From Paenibacillus sp. CC-CFT747 (GTDB taxonomy: Bacteria; Bacillota; Bacilli; Paenibacillales; NBRC-103111), in contig CP106741.1 in assembly GCA_030323305.1 (NCBI GenBank), positions 1,121,001 to 1,185,000 of the forward strand: a DNA stretch of 64,000 nt, in the 5' to 3' direction. This document shows positions 1-8,705 of this stretch, in pieces (position 1 is the first letter of the stretch; the number at the start of each line of letters is the position of its first letter). Made by a program: the position numbers and the translations under genes. The notes beneath the pieces were generated by a model, which worked only from the letters and a program-made list of their open reading frames with translations, did not search any database and was not told where the DNA came from.

Positions 1-992
1 GCGACGCGCCAATTGGCGGGAGTCTCCCCTTCCCATGAGCGGAACGCGCGATAGAACGAATTCTGGTCCTCGTAGCCGACTAGAAAAGCGACCTCTTTGA
101 TCTCCAGCGACGGGTCTGCCAAGTAAGCGAGGGCCTGCTCGTGCCTGGTTTGTGCCAGCAACTGCTTGAAGCTTGCGCCTTCGTCCGTCAGCCTGCGCTG
201 CAAGGTGCGATCACTCATCCCCAGCTCGAAGGCTACGGTTTGAATGTCGATTCGCCCGCGCGTTAGGCATCGTGACAAGATCCACTTCACCTTAGCGCTC
301 ATGGTGAGTTGGCTCTGTCGTTCATCCAGCGTACGATCCAAGGCGGGAGTCAGAATCTCGAGAAGTTCTTCGTTGTACGACGCGAAGGGACGGTTCAGAT
401 CGTCGCGATTCAGCGTTAGCCGATTGCGGTCAGTCCCCGTCCGAACGCGGCAGCCGAAATAACCTTCAAGGGCTTGAACATCGCCCATGGGGTGTATGAA
501 TTCGACGGAACGAGCCGTCAGATGACGCCCGGTTCCCCGACGCCCGAGCTCAAGCAGGTAGGCGAGCGTGATGCCGACAAGCACCGGCGGTCCGGGTTGC
601 TCGCCATGTTGCCACTCCAATTCAATCGAGCATTGCTCGCCTTCTTCCCGTATGCACAAGTTTTCCGGAGGGCACATTTGCTTATAGCGCGCCATTCGGT
701 TCAGCGCGTCCCGGTAGTCGCGAGCGTGGAAGGTCGCCAAGGCGGCCGGCGGATACTGAGCCGTCTCGTACGCGGTCGCAAGCTTGACGATTCCCGTAGC
801 GGTGTCTCCGACTAGTTCGGAAAAGGCATGCCAGATCGAGTAATATTGGTCGGTCGTGACTAACGGTTCGTTGATGACGGTTAGCGGTAGACGGGCTTGG
901 CGCGCTACGTCAATGGGTTCTACCCCTATTCCTCTCAGGCTTGTCCAGAAGCCTGGCGCGATCTTGATACGGTTCGCGGAAGGAGCGTTCAT
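1..992 (-). CDS. AraC-family transcriptional regulator (3' end outside window)
   Basis: A continuous minus-strand frame of about 330 codons starts at ATG 992 behind a GGAGGT ribosome site and runs off the left edge. The C-terminal third has two AraC-type helix-turn-helix motifs ending in the typical FYRAFRSWEGETPANWR signature, so only a few residues are missing. The N-terminal part resembles the ligand-sensing domain of the OruR/ArgR type (Arabinose_bd), not a cupin. The ligand and targets are unknown. It is transcribed away from the aldo/keto reductase remnant upstream. Family is clear; function is inferred only as DNA-binding regulation. Confidence 0.85.
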   Translation of the reverse strand, partial: MNAPSANRIKIAPGFWTSLRGIGVEPIDVARQARLPLTVINEPLVTTDQYYSIWHAFSELVGDTATGIVKLATAYETAQYPPAALATFHARDYRDALNRMARYKQMCPPENLCIREEGEQCSIELEWQHGEQPGPPVLVGITLAYLLELGRRGTGRHLTARSVEFIHPMGDVQALEGYFGCRVRTGTDRNRLTLNRDDLNRPFASYNEELLEILTPALDRTLDERQSQLTMSAKVKWILSRCLTRGRIDIQTVAFELGMSDRTLQRRLTDEGASFKQLLAQTRHEQALAYLADPSLEIKEVAFLVGYEDQNSFYRAFRSWEGETPANWRV

Positions 993-1027
993 GCTGTCAA
1001 CCTCCAAGGATAAAGTCCAATTGCAAA

Positions 1028-1050
1028 TGGTCCACGGAGCCCGTGGACCA
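1028..1050 (-). terminator. Perfect 10-bp hairpin between AKR remnant and araC-type gene
   Basis: TGGTCCACGG and its exact complement flank a 3-nt loop. It lies just after the stop of the aldo/keto reductase remnant and 36 bp before the AraC start. The following T-tract is weak, so it may be a terminator or an operator of the AraC gene. Confidence 0.5.
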
Positions 1051-1070
1051 TTGATTCTTCTGATTATAGC

Positions 1071-1190
1071 TTAACCGTCGAGCAGCGTCATCTGTTCTTT
1101 CATATAACGCGTGCCATGAACAACATTCTTGGGGCTGACCTGATCGATTCGTTCAAGGTCCTCCTTCGTAAGAAGGACATCCGCCGCGGC
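1071..1190 (-). pseudogene. C-terminal remnant of an aldo/keto reductase
   Basis: The last ~40 codons of an aldo/keto reductase are readable on the minus strand. They contain AAADVLLTKEDLERID and SPKNVVHGTRY, the conserved C-terminal stretch of the family, ending at a TAA at 1071. The catalytic barrel is absent. The sequence just upstream switches to an unrelated AT-rich ORF, so the gene was cut by an insertion or deletion. Confidence 0.7.
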
Positions 1191-1216
1191 TGTAAGTAAA
1201 TCTGTAACTAAAAGTC

Positions 1217-1492
1217 TCAGCCAATCGAGCTTCGAACCCCGATTGAAGTGGGTTGTGCCTGATATGGAAATATAGGACTCTCGGAATATGTTTGATGCAA
1301 TTGGGAAGCCAAAGAAATATTTTCTTCTTCCTCAATTTCAAGTACATATTGCGGTACGTCATTTACAGCAAGCACCTGCACATATCCTTCAGTGGTTCCA
1401 TTCATTTTTTTATGAATCTTTGTGTTGTAATTAATTATTCCATTTTCTCGAAGTAAATCGACAATGTTAACAATACCTTCTTCCAATGTCAT
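1217..1492 (-). CDS. Hypothetical protein, 91 aa, AT-rich
   Basis: The frame starts at ATG 1492 with GGAG eight bases upstream and encodes an acidic 91-residue protein with no signal peptide or membrane segment. I do not recognise a family. Its base composition is clearly more AT-rich than the flanking genes, and its 3' end abuts the truncated aldo/keto reductase. It could therefore be part of the sequence that disrupted that gene. A longer upstream extension of the frame crosses an intergenic hairpin repeat and is probably not translated. Confidence 0.4.
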   Translation of the reverse strand: MTLEEGIVNIVDLLRENGIINYNTKIHKKMNGTTEGYVQVLAVNDVPQYVLEIEEEENISLASQLHQTYSESPIFPYQAQPTSIGVRSSIG

Positions 1493-1583
1493 CAAGTTCT
1501 TCTCCAATCCGAATATATATGGAACAAATATACATTTTGGCATCCGCAAAGAATAGGTAGAAAATGAATAAAACATAACTATC

Positions 1584-1680
1584 CTGCCCTTTAGCTCAAT
1601 GACGGAAGGAGCAGCTGCCGCTGCGGCAAGCTGCTCCCTGGATCGCTGAACTAACGTGCCCGTTAGTTTACTCCTTACAC
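1584..1680. repeat. Dispersed intergenic hairpin repeat, copy A
   Basis: CTGCCCTTTAGCTCAAT leads into a strong stem-loop (GGAGCAGC ... GCTGCTCC) and a second TGCCCGTTAG motif follows. Related copies occur at about 7.6, 11.5, 14.8, 15.6 and 61.0 kb, always between genes. Confidence 0.6.
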
Positions 1681-1794
1681 TTTGACCCGACAACCTCTCT
1701 AAACTCGTAAGCCCCCACCCTTCGGCAATCCGTTACTTTCCACGCGAATAAGTTCAAGAAATAATGGCTGTTTTCAGCGCCTCTTACCCTTAAC

Positions 1795-2246
1795 TCATTC
1801 TGCTTCTGGAGTGAATCCCATCGCAATCGAAAGCCGGTTCCAACTATTGATCATCATGATTAACATCGTTAGATTGATGTACTGAGTTTCCGAAAAGTAC
1901 TTCCTGACCTTATGATACACAGGATCCGGCACTTTAAGCGAGGGCAATAATGTTACATGCTCTGTAAGTTCTAATGCCGCCTTCTCCATTTCCGAGTAAA
2001 GTGGGCTTTCTTCCCATGCACTGAGACAATAAAGCCTCATTTCGGATTCCCTAATTTTCGCGCGTCGGCTGCGTGATAAGAAAGGCAATATACGCAGCCG
2101 TTGAGTTGAGATGCCCTGAATTTGACCAGTTCGCGAAGCTTTGGATCAAGATCAGTCGACTTAGTATACGCATCCAGCTCGCCTAGAAGCTTAAATCCTT
2201 GCGGCACTAATTTCATCACCTGATAAATATCAAACCGTGCAGACAT
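1795..2246 (-). CDS. Carboxymuconolactone decarboxylase / AhpD-like protein (frameshifted)
   Basis: Two overlapping minus-strand frames together make one AhpD-like protein of about 150 aa. The first half carries the CVYC pair followed by YHAADARKLG, the peroxidase-type active site. The second half continues with the family pattern ESEMRLYCLSAWEESPLYS. The switch is at about 2050, where one base is missing after AAATTAGG. With it restored, the protein is full length. Members of this family act as alkylhydroperoxidase-like redox enzymes. Alternatively it is a real young pseudogene; the stop TGA overlaps an ATG, so re-initiation is also conceivable. Confidence 0.75.
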
Positions 2247-2299
2247 GGAACGATCCTTCTTTCTTGATTGAATTTAGTATTTTGCTCAGGCATAGGGTT

Positions 2300-2782
2300 T
2301 CATCCCTTTGTCAATCCAGTCTTCACGAGTGGGCCCCAACACAGGGGAACTCGTAAACCAGCTTGGCGCATCAACACCGTCAATTGGCCGCGGTGGTGAA
2401 TTTCGTGTCGCAATGTAAACCGCAGTGAATCACCGTTCCGCCAATCTTCACCGGCTACTTTAACGACTTGGCTAAGCGATTCATCCGTCCATTGGCTTCC
2501 GATAGCACGCAGCATCGCTTTTCCAATACGTCGATATTCACTTGCAATCTTTGCGGCGGATAGAGGTGCGTCCTGCTCAGCCAACGGCTCGTCGTAGGAT
2601 AAACCCAGATAGGTGAGAAAATGAATAGAGCTTACGAGATGCCAAGCGATCTCTCCAAGGGTCCTCTGATTATCCGAGACCATTTGAGTGAGCGATTCAT
2701 CTGTCAGCGTATTTAGCACCCGTTCCGTTATGGCGGACTCCATCTCGAACTCCTTTATGAAATCATCGATTTTGGTAAACAT
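2300..2782 (-). CDS. DinB-family protein
   Basis: This 160-aa protein starts at ATG 2782 with GGAGGGG upstream. It has the DinB four-helix-bundle pattern with the metal-binding histidines: one in GEIAWHLVSS (about residue 48) and two in RHEIHHRGQLTVLMRQAGL near the C-terminus. DinB proteins are putative metal-dependent enzymes, some of them thiol transferases (bacillithiol S-transferase-like); the substrate cannot be told here. The gene stands alone. A near-palindromic TGAC...GTCA site lies in its promoter region, so it is probably repressor-controlled. Confidence 0.85.
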   Translation of the reverse strand: MFTKIDDFIKEFEMESAITERVLNTLTDESLTQMVSDNQRTLGEIAWHLVSSIHFLTYLGLSYDEPLAEQDAPLSAAKIASEYRRIGKAMLRAIGSQWTDESLSQVVKVAGEDWRNGDSLRFTLRHEIHHRGQLTVLMRQAGLRVPLCWGPLVKTGLTKG

Positions 2783-2838
2783 TCCCGTTCCCCTCCAAGT
2801 TCATGTTTTCCTTTCTCGCTAATCATATCTCGCCATCG

Positions 2839-2855
2839 CTGACAGTTACGGTCAG
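2839..2855. promoter_or_regulatory. Putative operator CTGACAGTTACGGTCAG
   Basis: An imperfect inverted repeat lies about 60 bp upstream of the DinB gene. A near-identical site (TGACAGTGACAGTCA) sits upstream of the YdeI-like gene at 4913-4927, which suggests a common repressor, perhaps TetR-type. Confidence 0.45.
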
Positions 2856-2885
2856 TATTTCTGTACAGGTTATCTTTCGGCCGCA

Positions 2886-2933
2886 ATAAAAAAGAAGGAG
2901 CCGCTCCTCGATAGGAACTACCCCTTCTTTGCA
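2886..2933 (-). terminator. Rho-independent terminator of the ABM gene
   Basis: On the minus strand AAGAAGG and CCTTCTT arms are followed by a T-rich tract, directly downstream of the monooxygenase stop at 2945. Confidence 0.6.
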
Positions 2934-2944
2934 TAAACCTGACT

Positions 2945-3247
2945 CTAGATCCCTTTTCCGCCGACCGGACGCAGCTTTATCGGTTCCGCGCCGGCAATCA
3001 ACGGCCTGCATTTCTGGATCAATGCCAATACATTCTCATTTTGAAGAGAAGCGGCATGCGCTTCGGCGTCTCTCCAAAGCTCCGTGATCCAAACGACGTC
3101 CGGATCGTTTTCCGACACATTGATGATATATAATTCGCAGCCTTCCATAGAATCTAACTGATCGGCCGCTTCCAGCATCGTCTGTACGAGCGCATCTCGC
3201 TGACCCGGGTGGGCGATCAATTTTCCATACATGGCAAATTTGTTCAT
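2945..3247 (-). CDS. Antibiotic biosynthesis monooxygenase (ABM) domain protein
   Basis: A 100-aa single-domain protein of the ABM / quinol-monooxygenase type. It shows the family features of an N-terminal beta strand with YGKLIAHPGQRDAL, a central EGCELYIIN strand and the W-x-TELWRDAEAHAASL helix. I chose the ATG at 3247 because AAAGGA lies eight bases upstream. An ATG three codons earlier has no room for a ribosome site. It is followed by its own terminator and preceded by the WYL regulator in the same direction. Substrate unknown. Confidence 0.8.
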   Translation of the reverse strand: MNKFAMYGKLIAHPGQRDALVQTMLEAADQLDSMEGCELYIINVSENDPDVVWITELWRDAEAHAASLQNENVLALIQKCRPLIAGAEPIKLRPVGGKGI

Positions 3248-3252
3248 ATCGT

Positions 3253-4246
3253 TCATCCTTTGCTTTCTGGGATTCGTACCGATAGCATCGATTCGTAATG
3301 GGCCGCCATATCGCGGCTTACTTCCACAAGCCTTTCAATAAGCATGTCCGGTTCGAGAATGACCAGCGATTTTCCGTAAGGGAGAAGAAAGTAAGGAACA
3401 TAGGACTTCAAGGAAGGCAGGCTAAGCCTGAATAAGGCCTGTCCCTCTTGACGTTCGACAAGCGTATGACTGAACAGCCAATGCTGGCATAAGAGATCCA
3501 GCGCCTGCCCATAGCCCCGGATCTTTACGGTTATAAGAGATTCCGAATCCGAAGCGCCGGGAAGCAAGTTGCGCAGCAGAAAATCTTTGCAGAGAACTCG
3601 GAAGGCCGCTCGAAATAACGATCGCCCGGTGCGATTCGGAGAATGCGATCCACCCTGAAGCTGCGTATCGCCTTTCGAAGGTTGCAATACCCGACGGCAT
3701 ACCAACTCCCTTTCCAATGTACAATGCCGTAGGGGTCGATTTCGCGAATGCTGGGGGTCTCCCGCTTGCCGTTGTCGTACACCATCTCCACCGATCTGCA
3801 CCAAGCCGCTGCCTCTTCCAAAATCCGAAGCCAATCCCTTTGCTTCTCTTCGATCGGCGGATTGATGATGGAGATGCCTTCCTTATGGCGCTCGATTTGA
3901 TCGAATTGCTCTTCATTCGTATAGCGCTTCAGCTTATTAATCGCCCGATTGAGCTCTTCTTTGAACGGGTAACCCGCCTCGTGAGCGAATGTTGAAGCGT
4001 GAACTAGCGCCTTCTGCTCTTCCATATCGAACATCAGGGGGATTCCGCGAACCGATCGAGTATCCGATAGCCTCCGTTCGGCCCTGAGTCGGCTATAATC
4101 GGGGCCCCGCTGGCACACAACGAATCGATATATCGGTATACCGTGCGAATATGGATCTCCAGCTCGTTCGCCAGCTGCTTAGCGGTCATTCGTCTACCCG
4201 ACCGGAGTAACCACAGAATGGACAGCATATGGTCTGCTTTGGACAT
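3253..4246 (-). CDS. WYL-domain (YafY-type) HTH regulator, two frameshifts
   Basis: Three frames join into one ~330-aa regulator. The N-terminus is a winged HTH (LANELEIHIRTVYRYIDSL), followed by GGYRILDRF and IPLMFDMEE. The middle holds the WYL region (GIVHWKGSWYAVGYCNLRKAIRSFRVDRI), and the C-terminus is an ordinary WCX extension ending at 3253. Frame changes at about 4052 and 3583 are each repaired by adding one base. Such proteins sense ligands through WYL and regulate neighbouring genes; its close association with the downstream ABM gene suggests local control. Probably intact in the organism. Confidence 0.75.
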
Positions 4247-4281
4247 CGTTCGCCATACCTTCCTTAGATGAGCTGGGTATA

Positions 4282-4874
4282 TTAAAGGGATGAAGGATAA
4301 ATTTTATCGCCTTTCTCAAGCATCTGGATGAACTGCCGGATCCGCTTCTCTCGGGTTTCTTGTTTTTTGGCGTTGTGAATTCGAAATAAGATTGCGTATT
4401 TATTTTGTCTATCGAGCGTATCGTAGAACGCCTTAGCTTGGGCATTACGCTCCAACTCGATTGCGAAGTCCTCAGGCAGCGAGGCGATGCTTTGAGATTC
4501 GTAGGCTTTATCCCAATTCCCATTCTTTTGGGCCTCTTCCATTGCCTTATATCCGGAAGTCTTCATTCGCCCGTTTGTAATCAGCTGTTCCGCTTTTTCT
4601 TTATTGATTTTCGACCAGATGCTCTTGGCCCCGCGCGGAGTGAACCGCTGCAGCCATGTTTTCTCATCTAACGCTTCTTTCTGACTGTCGACCCATCCGT
4701 AACATAAGGCAACCTCGAGCGCTTCGTTATAGGAAATCGTAACGACGCCGGAATTTTTTTCGCAATCTGTAATCGGATGCCGGGTGAGGCCTCACAATGT
4801 TCGTCAAGCCAACTCTCAAAAGACAGTGGATCGGCAAAGGACATAACCGGCAAGTCACTCGATTTTTTTACCAC
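4282..4874 (-). CDS. YdeI/OmdA-like protein (frameshifted)
   Basis: The two frames make one ~198-aa YdeI (OmpD-associated/bacteriocin-protection) family protein. The family stretch YGWVDSQKEALDEKTWLQRF is followed by TPRGAKSIWSKIN and a C-terminal KQETREKRIRQFIQMLEKG helix. The break is in a run of seven A at about 4757; eight A restores the frame. I prefer GTG 4874 as start because GGAGG lies eight bases before it; a TTG at 4895 is in frame but lacks a ribosome site. The biochemical role of this family is not established. Confidence 0.75.
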
Positions 4875-4910
4875 CTGAATCGCCTCCTGATTCAAGTGTA
4901 CCTAATAATT

Positions 4911-4929
4911 ACTGACAGTGACAGTCAGT
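4911..4929. promoter_or_regulatory. Putative operator ACTGACAGTGACAGTCAGT
   Basis: An inverted repeat lies about 40 bp upstream of the YdeI-like start and overlaps the stop of the MFS gene. It matches the site upstream of the DinB gene at 2839-2855. Confidence 0.45.
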
Positions 4930-6150
4930 GATTTTCGACCTGAGATTTTCCTTCCTTAATCTCGAAAAACTCCGTCGCATAATACGCCATGGCGATGGCC
5001 GGTAAGGCGATTCCGATCAGCAGTGCCGCCTCCCAGCCCCCGTTGCGTAAGCCCATCCCCCTGCCGCTGAGCCGATAGCGCCCCCTAAAAAGAAAATGGC
5101 CATATACAAACCGTTAAGCCTACTGCGGAATTCCGCTCCTAAAGAGAAAATCACCCGCTGCCCTAGAACCATGTTGGCGGAAACCCCCATGTCAAGTAAA
5201 ATCGCCGCAACTACGAGGATGGGAACGGCGAGTGAAGAACTTGATGGAACCAGCAAGGGAAGCAGCCCGGAAAAGATGACGATGGCCAATGCCCATCCCG
5301 TAGCAGGGCGAACCCATCCGCGGTCTGCCATGCGGCCCGCCGCTGGCGCCACAATGGCCCCCATTACCCCGACTAATGCGAACAGAGCGACCTCCTTCTG
5401 AGTGAAATGAAACGGCGGACTTGTCAATACCAAAGGAACGGTAGTCCAAAACAAACTGAACGTTCCGAATACACAAGCATGATAAATTGCCCTCCGGCGC
5501 AATACCGGTGCCGCCTTCAGCAGATGCAGCATGGAGTGCAGCAGTGCCGGGTAAGCTGTAGCGGTCGAAGGCTTCCTTGAGGGTAGTGCCTTTGCCAATA
5601 CAAGAGCCAGCGCGAAAATCAATGCTGCGGAGATGAAATATATGGCGCGCCAGCCCATATACTCCGCCACCAAGCTTGAAAGGGGACGTGCGAGCATAAT
5701 CCCCAGAAGCAGCCCGCTCATGACGTTGCCCAAATTGCGACCGCGCACGGCTTCAGGCGAAAGATGAGCCGCATACGGCACAAGGATTTGTGCTGCTACC
5801 GAACCTACTCCGATCACGAGTGAAGCGGTGAGGAACAGGATGGCGCTTTTGATTACTGCGGCAATTGTCAAAACGGCGGCTGTAAGGAGCAATGAGGAAA
5901 GGATCAACTTACGATTTTCCAGGATGTCTCCCAACGGTACGATAAATAACAAACCGATCCCGTAGCCGATTTGAGTCAACGTAACGATGAGTGCGGCAGC
6001 CCCGGAGGAGAGCCCGATGGTCGATCCGATCGAGCCTATCAATGGTTGAGCATAATAAAGATTGGCCGCTATGATACCGCAAGCGGATGCCAGGATAAAA
6101 ATAAGCGATGGTGAAACCGATTTTTCCGTTGGAATGGAAGCTGAATGCAT
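4925..6150 (-). CDS. MFS transporter, probable multidrug/sugar efflux (frameshifted near 3' end)
   Basis: A 12-segment major-facilitator protein of about 408 aa after repair. It has the DHA1 motif [11 protein letters not shown] between helices 2 and 3 and the helix-5 region [19 protein letters not shown]. The ATG at 6150 has AAAGGAGAA upstream; the longer frame lacks one. At about 5046 one base is missing, and the restored end reads [20 protein letters not shown] before a stop at 4925. It lies beside a divergent-type TetR gene in the same direction with a perfect palindrome between them. That indicates classic TetR-controlled efflux. Substrate unknown. Confidence 0.85.
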
Positions 6151-6178
6151 AGAAATTCTCCTTTTCTCACCAGAATTT

Positions 6179-6200
6179 TTCCGGAACAGTCGTTCCGGAA
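6179..6200. promoter_or_regulatory. Palindromic operator TTCCGGAAC-N4-GTTCCGGAA
   Basis: Perfect 9-bp arms lie between the TetR stop and the MFS start. A degenerate version (TTCTGGAAC...GTCCAG) sits upstream of the tetR-type gene at about 6817-6837. It is the likely binding site of the TetR protein encoded at 6216-6791. Confidence 0.6.
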
Positions 6201-6215
6201 TATGCAAAAAAATGT

Positions 6216-6791
6216 TTATAACATTTCTATCACCAGGTCTATCATCTTCTGCATCTTGCTGCGGTCACCCTGCACCTTCGCCACGATATTTATACTGTGA
6301 TTCAGGTTTAAAAGCAGATAAGATAAATTCTTGATATCTTTCTCAGGCAGGATTTCTCCCGTCTCCTGACCTTTGCGCAGCAGCTCGTAGAAGGATTTCT
6401 CCAAATCGTCAAACCGCTCCCTGATCAACGCATTCAGTTGCTCATCTGGCGAACCCATGCCGACTGCTGCATTAGTAATGAGACAGCCCTTCGGCGACTC
6501 GTCGTCCATGGCGGAATCGATATGTATCTCGAAGTACTGCCGGATTCCCGATTTTGCGGATGTCGCATTGACGAGGATGTCCCGTTTGGCTTGCTTCCAC
6601 TTTTTGTACCAGTTGATCGCCTCGATATAAAGCGTTTGTTTGTCCCCGAACGTTTCGTACAGACTTGATCTGCTAAGATCCATAGCTTCCAGCAAATCGG
6701 GAATGCTTGCCGCTTCGTAGCCCTTCTTCCAAAAAACGAGCATCGCTTTATGAAGCACCGCTTCTTTATCAAACTCTTTGTAGCGTCCCAT
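6216..6791 (-). CDS. TetR/AcrR-family repressor
   Basis: A 191-aa intact protein. Residues 1-55 form the TetR helix-turn-helix ([20 protein letters not shown], then [19 protein letters not shown]). The rest resembles the YxaF/NemR-like ligand domain, including [12 protein letters not shown], a motif of repressors that respond to electrophiles or small drugs. It sits 65 bp upstream of the MFS transporter in the same orientation, with a perfect palindrome in between. It probably represses both itself and the transporter. Start at ATG 6791, GGAGGGAGAACC upstream. Confidence 0.9.
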   Translation of the reverse strand: MGRYKEFDKEAVLHKAMLVFWKKGYEAASIPDLLEAMDLSRSSLYETFGDKQTLYIEAINWYKKWKQAKRDILVNATSAKSGIRQYFEIHIDSAMDDESPKGCLITNAAVGMGSPDEQLNALIRERFDDLEKSFYELLRKGQETGEILPEKDIKNLSYLLLNLNHSINIVAKVQGDRSKMQKMIDLVIEML

Positions 6792-6909
6792 GGTTCTCCC
6801 TCCGTTTCCCTAGGTACAGTATATCCTTTTCTGGAACGATAAGTCCAGTATTTTCTGCAAATAGGAAAGTTTTTCAGCACGGAACTCACGTATCCGTTTG
6901 CTTAAGCTT

Positions 6910-7344
6910 TCAGCCTTTTTTGAATCCTTTTTGGTCAGTTGAATAACCAATCGCTTCGTAAAATCTGTGCGATATTTCCCTTTGGATCTCAGAGACAAGA
7001 ATGGCATACTTGCACCTTTTCTTTTCTCCAAAATCTTCGAGATTCTTCATAAGTATTTTCCCTGCACCTTTGCGTTGGTAGGTAGGTGAAACAACCACGT
7101 TTTCTACCAACATAAATGGATTACAATCACCAACTAAGTCATGACAAACAATTCCCGTTGCAGTACCAATAACCTCATTTCCATGACAAGCAACCGCAAC
7201 GTAGTAACTATCATTGTCACTAATCATTTTAAGCTGTTCTTTCATGGCAGATAAATTAGACTCTTTGCCAATAAAATCAACGAAAAGTTTGGACAAGCCA
7301 ACGACGTCATTAATTTCTGCTTTTCTAACGATAATTTGGTTCAT
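6910..7344 (-). CDS. GNAT-family N-acetyltransferase
   Basis: A 144-aa GNAT protein starting at ATG 7344 (GGAGGGGTAAAG upstream). The acetyl-CoA site is visible as VVVSPTYQRKGAGKILMKNLEDF, followed by the C-terminal HRFYEAIGYSTDQKGF. The acceptor is unknown; single-domain GNATs of this size acetylate amines of antibiotics, amino acids or peptides. The gene and the next one are AT-rich compared with the surroundings, which hints at horizontal origin. Confidence 0.85.
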   Translation of the reverse strand: MNQIIVRKAEINDVVGLSKLFVDFIGKESNLSAMKEQLKMISDNDSYYVAVACHGNEVIGTATGIVCHDLVGDCNPFMLVENVVVSPTYQRKGAGKILMKNLEDFGEKKRCKYAILVSEIQREISHRFYEAIGYSTDQKGFKKG

Positions 7345-7611
7345 CTTTACCCCTCCAAGTAATTAAACCACACGAGGTCCTTATTTCGCCCCGTTTCATT
7401 CCATCGTTCTGCCTATCAAAGGGGAGACCAGTGGTTTGCTGCCCGGCAGGGTCATGCCCCAAGAAATAGTATCGTACCGGTTTCTCCGTGCTTCATTTGT
7501 TCAGTGTTTCTGTGAATCGGCTAGGTACCAAAGAACTTCATGTCACCGCTTCCAGTCATCAGGAACCTGCAACCATATCCCAGTCATAACACACTCATTC
7601 ACTTTGATATA

Positions 7612-7680
7612 TTCCTATCCCACTAATCTGCCCGTTAGCGGAACAAGCGGCCGATCTTTTCCCGCGGCAGCTTCTTTATG
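7612..7680. repeat. Dispersed intergenic hairpin repeat, copy B
   Basis: TCTGCCCGTTAGCGGAACAA is followed by an imperfect stem (AAGCGGCCG / CGCGGCAGCTT). It is the only recognisable element in the 380-bp space between the GNAT and HAD genes; I see no gene there. Confidence 0.5.
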
Positions 7681-7727
7681 TTTTTTTCGTACCCGTGGTG
7701 GGTTTTATTGCCCTAGCCAAAATCCCA

Positions 7728-8447
7728 CTATTCCTCCAGAACCGCTTGTAATTCATAGAAATTGGAGACGGATTCAATACCGCTTCTTTTGGCACCATTT
7801 TTATCCAAATAGATGGTTTTATAGCCCATCCTCTGGGGAGTCTTATAATCGTTCTCATAATCATCACCAATAAATAAAATCTCGGAACTGCTACACCCAG
7901 CTAAATTAGTTGCATGCTCATAGATTCTATGATGTGGTTTTCGCCAACCTACATTGATTGATGTGACAACAAATTTGAAAACATTTCCTAGTTCGTTATT
8001 CTGTAAAAGCTGCTCAATACCGCCATTCACCTTGAAATTCGAGACAACCGCTAACTCATACTTCTTTGAAAGTTCTTTTAATATATTTCTTACTTCTGAT
8101 TTGACAAAGCATTTTGATTGATATGTCTTCCAATAATTTGCATGTAGTTTGTTTACAACTTCAGTTTGTTTTTCTATGCTTATTGTCTTATTTTTTTGAA
8201 CTAATAACTCAAATCTTCTAATCAGGTCATACTCTTGATGCGGTTCAAGGGTATAGGAAATTTCATTTTTTACCTTTTCATGTGAATTTAAAAAATCACT
8301 AAATCCGTTCCAGAAATGTTCCACGCCAGAATCTTTAAAAGCCCACAAAGCATAATCATTCTCCTGTGGCAGGTCATATAAATCTACTATCGTTTCCATG
8401 CAATCAAAAAAGAGATATTTAATGTTGGCCAATACGGACTCCTCCAT
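7728..8447 (-). CDS. HAD-superfamily hydrolase with atypical motif I
   Basis: A 239-aa Cof/YfnB-like HAD protein. Motif II is VVSNF, motif III the lysine in GWRKPHHRIYEHA, and motif IV GDDYENDY. Motif I reads FFDCMETIVD, so the nucleophilic Asp is present but the second Asp (D+2, normally the acid/base) is Met. Some HAD members tolerate this; it may lower phosphatase activity or indicate another reaction. The cap is helical (C1 type). The gene is AT-rich and stands alone. Confidence 0.8.
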   Translation of the reverse strand: MEESVLANIKYLFFDCMETIVDLYDLPQENDYALWAFKDSGVEHFWNGFSDFLNSHEKVKNEISYTLEPHQEYDLIRRFELLVQKNKTISIEKQTEVVNKLHANYWKTYQSKCFVKSEVRNILKELSKKYELAVVSNFKVNGGIEQLLQNNELGNVFKFVVTSINVGWRKPHHRIYEHATNLAGCSSSEILFIGDDYENDYKTPQRMGYKTIYLDKNGAKRSGIESVSNFYELQAVLEE

Positions 8448-8705
8448 CCCATCTCATACTAGAAGTATTACTTCCCTAAAACATCTGTAATTATGAGATT
8501 CTTTAGGCCAGATTGCTATGCCTACTTGATTGATGGTATAAAAACTGACCGTTTCACGAGAAATCCCTGCATATTCGCATTTTCCTCGAAAAGGAAGAGT
8601 GACGGGAACCCCTACAAAACCTCTTTTTTTACTTCAACCCCAACAAAATGTGACCAAACAACGTTCTAAATGGTGTTAACGGTAAAAGGAGGGCAGCTTG
8701 AAACC

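Noticed and set aside
3717..3995. Plus-strand ORF inside the WYL regulator
   Set aside because: No ribosome site and overlaps a well-supported gene on the other strand.
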